Origin: Cyanodermella asteris
Taxonomy: Eukaryota > Ascomycota > Lecanoromycetes > Ostropales > Stictidaceae
Assembly (NCBI GenBank): GCA_900618795.1
Contig: UYJD01000005.1
Location: 837,644 to 901,643, forward strand
Direction: 5' to 3'
DNA: 64,000 nt
Shown here: one piece after another, positions 56,701 through 64,000 of the stretch
How the letters are laid out: the number at the start of each line of letters is the position of its first letter
Position numbering within the stretch: position 1 is the stretch's first letter
Program-made: the position numbers and the translations under genes
The notes under the pieces: model-generated
The model's input: only the letters and a program-made list of their open reading frames with translations
Database searches by the model: none
Told to the model about the DNA's origin: nothing

Positions 56701-58586
56701 TAAACAGCGTCCTGGCTCAATCCGAGGCGTTTACTGACGGCGTTGGCTCCATGAAGCCTCTCCCTTACGATTTCCTGGATGAAAATTGTGAGATGAGAAA
56801 AGCCTTCTTGCTTGAAATGCGGTTCCCGACGAGCATCGCAAGCAATTCTCATCCAGAGGAGCAGAGCCTCATTCCCCTTGCGGACGTTGTCCTCGAGGTC
56901 TCTCGCGCTTTGAGTCTGATGAGGCAACACACCTGCCAGCAAAGGGACTGTGTCGGTTGGCTTTGCTTGCCCGTAGGACCCAAATAGCTGCGTCGAGGTT
57001 TGTGGGTCTCTCAAAAAGCGTCTGGACCATTCCAAGCACTGCATGTAAGTGGAAATGTCGCCAGCTGTCGTGCACAGATTGAAAACCATGCGCGAGTAGC
57101 GAAGTCTGTCGTCCGAGGTCCGAGATTTTGCAGCAAGAAGCTGTAATTCTTTGAGGTGCTTCTGTAATTCATTCGTGGTCTCCTCCGAGGGTCCGGCAAG
57201 TTTAAGACGGAGTGCAAGAATAGCCAATGCAGGATCTTCTTTGTACTCGTATGACTGCAAGCGAAAATCACCGTTGCATGCAGCAGACAGCTTCTCGAAA
57301 AGGTCCAGACCATCTTCACGTTTCAGAGCCAGGAACACGTGGTCAGTCCACGGATCGAATTTCTGGATAAATTCTGCAAGGCCTGCAGCATCCTCCAGGT
57401 TGACTTTGTGCTGGAGGGCAAGGGGCCAGACCAACTTCAGGAGGTCGTATCGGCGTTGTACCGTTGCTTTGCTTATAAAGTCTATCCCCTGGCCTGGTAT
57501 TGGGTCCTCGTCACCTCTCAATCGAAGCAGATACAGCAAAGCTTGCTCATATTCCTGCGGTTTCCTCAGCCAGAAAGAGATGACAAAATCGGAGAAGGTA
57601 GTCCTCCAACCCACATTGTAGCTCGTGAGCCTCTTTACAAAAGATCTGTTATCATCTGCATGTTGCAAGACATGATTCACAACCTGCAAGACGTCGCTGG
57701 TGGGTGCCTTCCGTTTTTTCAATCGGTTCAGCAGTGGCAGTACTAGTTTCGGCACAACGTCGATATAGTCGGCTGAGTCTGGTGTGTCCATCACGGCCCT
57801 GATCATTTTCCACTTGAAGTTCATTGCTGCCGTCCATCCCGCTTGAGTGGCGAGCATAGCTGAACCACGAACGAGAGCCGGTTCAAACTTTCGAGCGGTC
57901 TTCTTCGAGTCATCTGGCTTGCGGACATCTGTGAGCACAATGTTCTGTAGAGCATCGAAATGATGGACGGGGAGTAACGCGTCGGTAGACACGATGTTCG
58001 ACCGTAGCGTGTCGTCAATACCCTCCTCAAGATTATGTAGGACAAACGGCGTGGTGCACACTGGCAACAAACGAATGTAATGTGTCTGCAGCTGCCGGCA
58101 TTCAGGATTTGGGTATTTTGCGTCCTTGAAGATATGCGACAACAGGCATTTGGTCAGCTCAGTCATCGCGAGCCGCTTCCCAGATTCGGGTTCGTCTTTG
58201 GCGGATACCGTGCGGCGAAGGGCACGTATCCACAATTTCACATCGTCGACAGAAGATCGCGCCAGCAGGTCGACCATGCCCTTGACACCGCCCAAAGCTC
58301 GCCACGTCTCTTCCCATTCCGAGCCCCGCAAACAGCTTCCAATCTTCCCAATAGTGTCACCCCTGACAAATCTTGAGGACGAGGACAGACAATTTATGAT
58401 ACTGTTTACATCTTCGCAACATCCCAGCCAAACAGTAATAACAGTGGACGGGATCAAATCGTGTTCGATGGCATCGAGAAGTTGAGCAGTGACCTCCTCA
58501 GAGCCATGCTGGTTGTGCAGGGACTGAAGCTTGGTGGCGAGCTCACGATTGCTGCATTCACTGATGTCTCTGTATTTCAGCTCCAT
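53703..58586 (-). CDS. Large protein of unknown family, 1627 residues
   Basis: A single very long exon; I do not recognise the family. I start at the ATG at 58586 (MELKYRDISECSN); the frame is open 15 codons upstream but only to a GTG. The whole chain looks alpha-helical, with repeated pairs of amphipathic helices of HEAT/ARM character: GVKGMVDLLARSSVDDVKLWI, VPKLVLPLLNRLKKRKAP, FQTF-type and LSNLLAHYSHPDIRVPAVSSLCEIMR (in that stretch, LLAHYSHPDIRVPAV). Mostly charged surface, no signal peptide, no transmembrane segment, no catalytic motif seen. Such architecture suits a scaffold in chromatin, transport or RNA machinery, but that is conjecture. The open frame of 4.9 kb without a stop is itself strong evidence of coding. 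Confidence 0.9.
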   Translation of the reverse strand: MELKYRDISECSNRELATKLQSLHNQHGSEEVTAQLLDAIEHDLIPSTVITVWLGCCEDVNSIINCLSSSSRFVRGDTIGKIGSCLRGSEWEETWRALGGVKGMVDLLARSSVDDVKLWIRALRRTVSAKDEPESGKRLAMTELTKCLLSHIFKDAKYPNPECRQLQTHYIRLLPVCTTPFVLHNLEEGIDDTLRSNIVSTDALLPVHHFDALQNIVLTDVRKPDDSKKTARKFEPALVRGSAMLATQAGWTAAMNFKWKMIRAVMDTPDSADYIDVVPKLVLPLLNRLKKRKAPTSDVLQVVNHVLQHADDNRSFVKRLTSYNVGWRTTFSDFVISFWLRKPQEYEQALLYLLRLRGDEDPIPGQGIDFISKATVQRRYDLLKLVWPLALQHKVNLEDAAGLAEFIQKFDPWTDHVFLALKREDGLDLFEKLSAACNGDFRLQSYEYKEDPALAILALRLKLAGPSEETTNELQKHLKELQLLAAKSRTSDDRLRYSRMVFNLCTTAGDISTYMQCLEWSRRFLRDPQTSTQLFGSYGQAKPTDTVPLLAGVLPHQTQSARDLEDNVRKGNEALLLWMRIACDARREPHFKQEGFSHLTIFIQEIVRERLHGANAVSKRLGLSQDAVYSAIFASTLSVFLEIEETSMNPEYQLKVLYDQGAGAYLNWIKCEVGSAAWKFVDELAKARDSLWKRQRSLLNPEISSLPPLWPQGLPVHVLMPVEMTTKVFTGARVPYIETRATEIIFASTEAARTDPPDEQTMIHAVGRCVESYGSALRLYVLTAPTPDAKKERARKAWLHASTKLSSDLDSTALVSARWKRTFTDALRDVVDDDTLSLPDLPDIKIVFPVLLPDDDDELTEWNPLENRPQPVGSLSKPYAAIDLITGHKDAGSFFSIEHTGSFKSTKGSLHIPSREPRHLFSVNRVFNDARRSAKEIEATIASAVLWLDFQKGGSKSVLTDGFPALRPQGNGQRRFPPLLLDPEFKSIEEPSTLKAANFLDRVERRVPETLLASLASQSIEVLKTQDPETVSVARVEMTLFSALKLILGTPSAAQLVADAIVHFPDSSSWHRQIMNRRLFKRMSPEQAQRFMQTFSDRIIETELKRRSQGSQGEPTNKKVRSVKITSVKMIAQILSDTEVFKTSSAVSILSNLLAHYSHPDIRVPAVSSLCEIMRSTALTGLDQASSTLLEEAFISARPSIGALDERWARGNPWKDWDVTQDLPDVDTDRPLFDLLLHECTNEAVPKHFRNLIATKILIPAVEDNIAAHKLWLLRFKEKYSPEEHPDSFPILTVSLSMLRSVLKRLSDVVPKRLFTLWQSWVIKRSQACRDEALRKRIDQLPAKEAERKVWKSAIDVDYGGVNHRDVMDTYRLLYKDFNKEPSPDHVSVADLQAYVQEYGMTLLQKSPEKVHFLGLTTWDDLFLSFLQPPLHRDEDSYARWLSNIVPIIRFLIKYVDSLRTPAWHTNPDRQPKRLPDTFRMRMWLWHCHNFKDADADPSRFVRDVKDALHDLSRRQVHNCGELEQIRDFIGRFEPRIMLSIAKMLGVLGPLTGEDWRRTVLQVDLASQILGELEEVSDKDAEERAQTVRWDMAQEWVRCENEEIREFGFGLLLRHENQKDDSIQSRW

Positions 58587-60111
58587 CACGGTTAGGGTTT
58601 CCCAAACGGTTTCGGGATTGTAAGTAGGCACACAGTCCAGCGTCTTACGATAACCTTATGTATATCGAGTGCAACCCGCCTTTTTTTGTTTCAGCTGGGG
58701 CCGAAGTCGCATTGGGAGGCTGCAGTACATGAGTCACTTCTCGTCCAAGCTGAAAAGCGTCCGAGTCCTTATTCTCGCTTAGTAGCGTGCATGTTTACCC
58801 CAGTAACTGAATTCAAGCTGTCTCTTCTACTTGTCAGAGCCGTATCGTAGAGGATGAGCCAGGCCACAGGCGCGGTCCAGACAGCTTGGCATGTGCAGGT
58901 CACTCAGACTTGGCCTGTTATATGTGTTGTGCGGTTTAAGGTACGAGGCACCCAAGGCCCTCCAATCTGTGGCGCTTTGGTCCCGCGTTGACATCGTGGT
59001 GCACGTCCTCAACGACAACCCTACGTGAGGTAGACAACATCCATCATGCGCTAGATTCTGCACAAAGGTCTTTCAAACGTGGGCGGAAGAGCGTCGTTTT
59101 AGCAGCCTTATCGTTGTGTGCTTCCGCTGTGACTTGCGCTGTGGGTGTCTTGTTGCGGTGAGGCCGGCGAGAATTGGCTTTCGGGGTAGCGCATCTAAGG
59201 TGCAACGTCACGCACTTGGAATGAGACAGCCATCATTTGTAGCTATCGAACCTAACGAGCTCGATCGAGGAGTAACTCTCGTGGCGTTGTCGTGGCAGTA
59301 AGAACCTTTGACAGGATTCACTGTCGCTCTCATTTGCGGAGATTCTCTGCCCATGAGCAATGTGCGGACCGGTTGAGGTCGACTCCTCGCAATGCCATTG
59401 TTTAGCGCCGCCATTGGATGGCCCGTGGTGGCAGTCGACATTGTCAGTACTGCATAACGGCCTACGTGGGCGAAACAGTCGCGGTTCGGTATCAGCAGTA
59501 GTCCGACGAAAGACGTGGCCGCTCAACAGAGATAGACGACTTATGCCTGCCGGCCGCTGAAACATTTTGCGCTGTCTCTGAAATGCAAGCACGGTTGACA
59601 TGTCCTGCTGAATCCCCTGCACGCTTGACGCGGACGCCTCCATACATAGCCTCCTCAAGGACGTAGTCACAGAAGAGGCCAATGAATCCACACGTCGCAG
59701 CTTGTAAGAGACCATTCCCGAAAAGGCGGGCTGGCGCGCTGCCACAGCCTCATTCGTGGAGCTTGCATCAGTGTGTCGGGCTTCTGACTGGCCAACAGAT
59801 CCAGTGTTGTATTTTGTTGTCTGCGTATGCTTCGTAACTCGCAGACAGGGTCCTCCGAATCGGGGGCTCAAAGCCAGCTCGAGGACGAGCGAGTCGGAAC
59901 GAGTCACCCAACACTGTGCTCACGGCTGCATATATAGCGCACCAGAGCCTGCCTTCCCTGCTTGTACCTCCCTGTTGCCTATCATACTTGAACCCAGAAC
60001 CTCGTCAACTTCAAATCATAACTTTACGGCGTTTTCAGTCCAAATCAACAGCAACAATTCAAACCCAAATCTCTCACACACCACCTTCAAACACGCTAAA
60101 GCCTTGCCAAG
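58587..60111. other. Divergent spacer, 1.5 kb
   Basis: The longest open frame (minus 59233-59907) has no domain and a composition unlike neighbouring genes. The right end carries the promoter and leader of the CYSTM-like gene. Confidence 0.5.
59928..59938 (+). promoter_or_regulatory. TATA box of the CYSTM-like gene
   Basis: GCATATATAGC lies about 180 bases upstream of the ATG. A strong TATA element fits a stress-inducible small gene. Confidence 0.55.
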
Positions 60112-60476
60112 ATGTTTGACAGCATTGCCAAGATGTGGACGAAGCAGCCGGAGCAGCAGCAGCAAATGAACGCTGAGCCCGCCGTCGGTCGCTCCAACGT
60201 TGACGTTGTTGCCCAACAGCCAGTGCGTCTGAGCTCACATAATCCTTGAAATACTGCGCTCTCGTGCTGACAATCTACTGCAGACTGCTGGCCAGCAGAT
60301 GACCACTGATCAGAGCAAGATGGCGATTCGTGGCGGCGGCGAAGGTGGAGGTGAGCGATTTTGTGTTTCTGTTGCTGGAAACCTACTTCTCCTTAGTGCT
60401 GACATGTACTCCAGAAATCTGCTGCGGTATCTGCGCCGGTCTCGCCTGCTTCGAGTGCTGCGAGATCTGTTGCTAA
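60112..60476 (+). CDS. Small cysteine-rich-tail protein, CYSTM-like, 79 residues
   Basis: There are three short exons: 60112-60222, 60284-60350 and 60415-60476, with introns of 61 and 64 bases (GTGCGT to CAG with a CTGAC branch; GTGAGC to CAG). The protein starts MFDSIAKMWTKQPEQQQQ, has a Gln/Thr-rich hydrophilic middle ending RGGGEGG, and ends in a cysteine-rich hydrophobic tail ICCGICAGLACFECCEICC. This layout (disordered head, Cys-rich C-terminal segment) is that of the CYSTM family of tail-anchored, stress- and metal-related small proteins in yeasts and plants. The length is right at 79. An upstream AG (60396) in the second intron is also in frame and would add six residues. No single exon is long enough to be seen as a gene alone; the call rests on the joined frame. 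Confidence 0.75.
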
Positions 60477-60961
60477 ATAGTATCGTTTTGCTTTAACGGC
60501 GTGACACCCTAAGCAGATGACAACAAATATCATTGATTGGGGGACCATGCCATTCCGTGGATTGAACAAGAATATCTGCAAGTGCCTGATTGCGACGGTA
60601 CACGAACAACGATAATCAATACCCATTTTAGACGCTCCTTGAGTGCGATCGAACCTGATGCGAGGTTTTGTGAGAATCCTGCGTAGATTATCACATCAAC
60701 GACGTGCTGGTGCATTAGGACGCGAGCTTTTCTACCAAATATGCCCACCCCTTCTGTCCGACATTTCGCGAATTGGCAGTCACGAGTCAGTCGCTCCTGC
60801 CCGGGTCGCCAGGTTTGTTCATCAACTCCAAAACTGGCGTCGAAAACCTCATCGCGCCCAACAGCCACATAACTACTCTAACGTGTATTCGTTCCACAAA
60901 AAGTAATGTGTCTTCGTCCCATTCGATTTTCGGCGCCAAGGTCTTCTGACGGAAAAGAAGC
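60477..60961. other. Spacer upstream of SPO11
   Basis: No gene is supported. It holds the CYSTM-like 3' end and the SPO11 promoter; no TATA box is obvious. Confidence 0.5.
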
Positions 60962-62156
60962 ATGTCATCTACACAAAGAGCCAGACAAGAGTCCATACAA
61001 AAGATCGAGGCCATTATAAACTCTTTTCTGGACGACCTCGACAACAATGCAGAGCCAGCACTTCGCATGGGCCCCGCAACACCGCTACCACTCTTCTCCA
61101 GATCATCCGATCGTACCAAGAGACTGGCAGTTGTTCTTCGCGTTCTGGAGCTAATCCACCAGGGGCTTGTAGAAGATCTTGTCGTTACCAAGCGGGATAT
61201 ATACTACAAGGACCCTGGACTCTTCGGCGACCAACGCGTTGTAGATCGGATTGTCGACCAGGTCGCAGCAAGTCTAAGCACTACCAGAGCGGCTCTGCAT
61301 GTCACTGCTGCAGCCAAAGGGCTGGTAATTGGAGCATTCACTATTCGGCGCCGTGACGGTCGTGTTTTGACTCGTGACAGCTTACACGCCCAGCTGGTTC
61401 CTGTGCTGGAGGAACACGACGTGCTTGATACTCAGGGCATTGACTGGATATTGGTTGTAGAGAAGGAGGTCAGCGCCCACTGCTCCACGTATTCTATGGC
61501 ACTAATGGATCAGGCAACCTTCTCTGCGCTCGTATCCGCAGGCTTGATGAATGTCAATGGTATCGGCCGTGGCATCATGATCACAGTCAGTCGAAACGAG
61601 ATTGTGGCTGTATGAGTGTCGCTGATCTGTAACATAGGGCAAAGGATATCCAGATCTCTCAACTCGCGCTTTTCTACGCCGCTTGTCCATGTCCCATTCG
61701 CGTGACTCGAGAGCGCCGCATGTACTAGCTCTCGTAGATTACGACCCCGACGGGCTCGCGATCATGTCGACGTACAAGCATGGCTCCAATACTCTCAGCC
61801 ACGAGAGTAACAACCTTGTTGTTCCACAGTTGCAATGGATTGGCGTGAAGAGCAGGGATGTAGTCGCAAAGAGCGATCGTTCACTGGCAGAAGCTTGTTT
61901 AGAGCCGGAAAGGGGTCTGCTGCAATTGTCGAAACGGGATCGAGCCAAGCCTGTGGCGATGCTGAAGCGATGTGCTTCCATGCCAGACGAGTCGGACTTG
62001 GAGTGGAAGCAGGAGCTTCAAACAATGCTGATGATGAATCTCAAGGCCGAGATCCAGTTGCTTGACGGGCGGCCAGAGGGTATCCTAGGTTGGTTGCAAG
62101 CAAGGCTTGAGGTATGTGGGTCAGGCGATAACGCCGAGATGGACATGCTGGTGTAG
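60962..62156 (+). CDS. SPO11: Spo11, meiotic double-strand-break transesterase
   Basis: Spo11 (topoisomerase VI A-subunit family) makes the DNA breaks that start meiotic recombination. There are three exons: 60962-61468, 61514-61585 and 61638-62156, with introns of 45 and 52 bases (GTCAGC to CAG; GTCAGT to TAG); the product is 365 residues. The winged-helix catalytic domain has VVTKRDIYYKD with the catalytic Tyr at 81 or 82. The Toprim domain has WILVVEKEATF, completed across intron 1, and VLALVDYDPDG with its Asp pair. The exon 2/3 join gives MITGKGYPDLSTRAFLRRL, a strong family block. The first intron is a multiple of three and has no stop, so retention would insert 15 residues right after the Toprim Glu and probably inactivate the protein. 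Convergent with LCL2 by 150 bases. Its presence suggests a sexual cycle or a recently lost one. Confidence 0.95.
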
Positions 62157-62306
62157 GTCGGCTCGGTCAACCATTTGATCTCTCCATGCTCGGCAACATG
62201 GGGACAAGAGAGATTTTGTCGTCTGAACATGTGTAATCATTTCGTTCGTCGCTATGCTCGATCCTGGCGCCATCCCAGGCTCTTCATATAATGATATTGC
62301 GCGCTC

Positions 62307-62722
62307 TCACAGCAGCCCTTTCCGGGCAAGTTCCACCTTCCGTGCCATCTCCCCAGCTTTGAAACCTCCCTTACTAGCGCATATCCTGGCACTTTCGCCG
62401 AGCTCCACCTTATCTTCGCTATTCGGCCATTGACAAGGGCAGTGATGAGGGAACGCAACGCAAGCTAGCGTATCAGGGCAGAGATATTTGTCGCAGAATG
62501 CTACTCCTGTCAGTCACAGCTTTGCGCAGTGGAAAGCCGTCACATACCTCCGTTATAGGTCTTCTGGTACCATTCCGAATCGCTTGGGACGTTCTGGGCC
62601 TGCTGCTGCTGTTGATGTTGCTGCTGGCCACCACCGCCAAACATTTGGTCGAAGATATTGCCAAACTGTGCGGTGATCAGGGGCACCAGTAGGAGTAGGA
62701 AGACCGTCACGAAGCGGAACAT
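62307..62722 (-). CDS. LCL2: Lcl2, secretory-pathway protein of long chronological lifespan type
   Basis: There are two exons: 62548-62722 and 62307-62500, with a 47-base intron (62501-62547, GTATGT to TAG); the product is 122 residues. The signal peptide is [19 protein letters not shown]. Next come [15 protein letters not shown] and a Gln/His-rich tract, then [23 protein letters not shown] across the splice, [22 protein letters not shown] and a C-terminal helix [17 protein letters not shown]. These are the conserved parts of Lcl2, an ER-linked protein reported in yeast to affect protein degradation and lifespan. An alternative acceptor six bases earlier is also in frame; I prefer the TAG site because it restores [10 protein letters not shown] as in relatives. 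Cysteines suggest disulfides in a secreted domain. Confidence 0.93.
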
Positions 62723-63376
62723 CTTGTCGTCGCACGTGTCAAAGTTCGTGTATGGCGGTAGCGTAACGACAGAGTGTTTGAGTGTCAAGATCTCAGCCAT
62801 GCGGAATCCGGGAGCACGGACCAAGCGTCCAGGGTCTCGCCATAAGACGAACAAAGCTATGCTGTTCGTTCCAGCTCTACTGACTCCTAAACCCAGGAAA
62901 CAGGTATGGGGAGGTGTCAGGTACTTCTATGATGAAACGAGTTATCCGGCACTGTGGGCACTTGCGCTCGTCACGATTTGTGCCATCAAGAGATACGAAG
63001 GACATTCGGTAAATGGAATTAATTAGTGTCGGAAATATCACGACTCGAGAAATGGTGTTGCTCAATCAATTTTCTTGCGCCGTCTTTCCCCAACGTAAGT
63101 TTGTGAACAAGCACAAAAGAACACGCTTTCCAAGCGAGATCCGTGAACGTTCGTCGTCGTTGCAGCCGTCAAATTTACGGAGCATGAATATATCGAGAGC
63201 ACGGAGCATGAGTTTCCGAGTCCCTGATGACATCGCGGGCGGGCTCCGAAGCTTGAGCTGACCTGACAAGTTGGCTGAGCATCAGCCCACCACTAGCTTG
63301 TTTTCTGCCACTGATCCCTCTTGCGAGCAACATCAGCACAGTACGACGCCTACATCACCAAACCCCGACCATCAGC
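62723..63376. other. Divergent promoter, LCL2/acyl-CoA ligase-like
   Basis: 654 bases between two divergent starts. Small open frames across it have no domain. Confidence 0.5.
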
Positions 63377-64000
63377 ATGTCTGAGTCAGGTTCGTTCGTA
63401 CAGCAACTGGACTCCCAGCTTGAGACGTTCTTTGCCGGCTGGAATGTCTACAGCACAGTACTGGTGGTTCTGACCATCGCCCTGGTCTTCTACCCTCTTT
63501 TCTTTGGTGTTGAACCCGACATTCACCCCTTCCTTCTCAGCCGACAAGCAGGTGGCACACCGGTGCGACAACCAGGCGAGTCTGCCGTGTTTCGCGGCTC
63601 CGATATCCCCCATGGCTATCCACTGCGCTCTGGCCTGAACGTCAAAGAGGATGGAGCTCCAATGTACGTGGCTGGCCGCGACGGCGACTTGCGAGACATC
63701 TGGAAGAAGGCTGTGAAAGGTGCTACATCAGGTCAATCATTCATCACCGTTCGTGGGAAAGAGGTTGCCGAACGACAGTCTGCCGCGATCTTGTCGAAAG
63801 AGCTGAATGCAATTGGTCGCCATCTACAATCTAAGGCTGTGACCAAGGTCGCGGTCTGCCTGCACAATTCCTCCGAGCTCCTTGCGGCTCTCTTTGCTGG
63901 ATCCTTCTTCAACTTTTCTGTCGTTCTTGTTTCGCCTTCGAGGTGGTCGCCCGACGAGATTGCGAGCATCATCAAGTTCTCCCACGCTGACGCTTTCATC
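63377..64000 (+). CDS. Acyl-CoA ligase-like protein (AMP-binding), N-terminal part
   Basis: The frame is open for 208 codons from ATG 63377 to the window edge, so only the N-terminal part is here. It begins MSESGSFVQQLDSQLETF, then one likely membrane anchor (YSTVLVVLTIALVFYPLFFG). Then comes HPFLLSRQAGGTPVRQPGESAVF, seen here in pieces as HPFLLSRQ, VRQPGESAVFRG and HGYPLRSGLNVKEDGAP, followed by GRDGDLRDIWKKAVKG. That lead is typical of a fungal group of membrane-bound AMP-dependent CoA ligases (long-chain acyl type). The later segment VTKVAVCLHNSSELLAALFAGSFFNFSVVLVS resembles the first Rossmann-like part of the adenylation fold. The ATP and AMP motifs lie beyond the window, so substrate is unknown. 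Confidence 0.75.
   Translation, partial: MSESGSFVQQLDSQLETFFAGWNVYSTVLVVLTIALVFYPLFFGVEPDIHPFLLSRQAGGTPVRQPGESAVFRGSDIPHGYPLRSGLNVKEDGAPMYVAGRDGDLRDIWKKAVKGATSGQSFITVRGKEVAERQSAAILSKELNAIGRHLQSKAVTKVAVCLHNSSELLAALFAGSFFNFSVVLVSPSRWSPDEIASIIKFSHADAFI

Noticed and set aside
59233-59907. 224-codon minus-strand frame in the divergent spacer
   Set aside because: Low-information Ser/Arg-rich sequence without a domain; overlaps the promoter of the CYSTM-like gene.

Overview
The window looks like ordinary chromosomal DNA of a filamentous ascomycete (Pezizomycotina, probably Dothideomycetes). Support: tightly packed protein genes on both strands, short GT-AG introns (mostly 45-70 bases) with CTAAC/CTGAC-like branch sites, and single-copy fungal markers such as PET100, LCL2, COX6, TLG1, RTT109, NUR1 and calcineurin A. 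The genus-level guess is inference. No rRNA, convincing tRNA, CRISPR, intact transposon or virus-like element was seen. There is one assembly gap, inside a poly-G run near 36.26 kb.

Layout. 0-0.9 kb: relic of a HET-domain-like gene cut by the window edge. 2.2-8.7 kb: LTV1 (40S biogenesis), an unrecognised 342-residue gene followed in frame by a long open extension, a 2.3 kb gene-free stretch, and an unrecognised 174-residue gene. 9.4-15.3 kb: calcineurin A, POP8, an ES2/DGCR14 splicing factor and NUR1. 16-25 kb: secreted glucose oxidase, CDC123, CWC21, a peroxisomal enoyl-CoA isomerase, PET100 and HUS1. 25-33 kb: RTT109, a secreted GH71 alpha-1,3-glucanase with a C-terminal starch-binding-like domain, and a Zn2Cys6 regulator. 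32.7-36.4 kb: a long stretch without a supportable gene, containing the gap. 36.4-47 kb: a METTL25-like methyltransferase, TLG1, a GCP5-like gamma-tubulin complex protein, a PP2A B56 subunit and a fatty acid elongase. 47.6-53 kb: TFC1 (TFIIIC), a 12-bp minisatellite, a GT15 mannosyltransferase and COX6. 53.7-64 kb: a 1627-residue protein of unknown family, a tiny CYSTM-like gene, SPO11, LCL2 and the start of an acyl-CoA-ligase-like gene.

The genes do not form a biosynthetic or defence cluster. They are mostly independent housekeeping genes, often in head-to-head pairs (POP8/ES2, CDC123/CWC21, ECI/PET100, HUS1/RTT109, METTL25-like/TLG1). HUS1/RTT109 is functionally coherent, since both act in replication-stress and DNA-damage responses. 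Secreted or environment-facing functions are glucose oxidase, the GH71 enzyme and the CYSTM-like protein. I found no clear undescribed system; the best leads are the GH71-CBM20 architecture, the orphan 1627-residue protein, the small cysteine-tail gene and the open frame beyond the stop of the 342-residue gene. All exon structures were read by eye from splice signals, reading frame and family resemblance.
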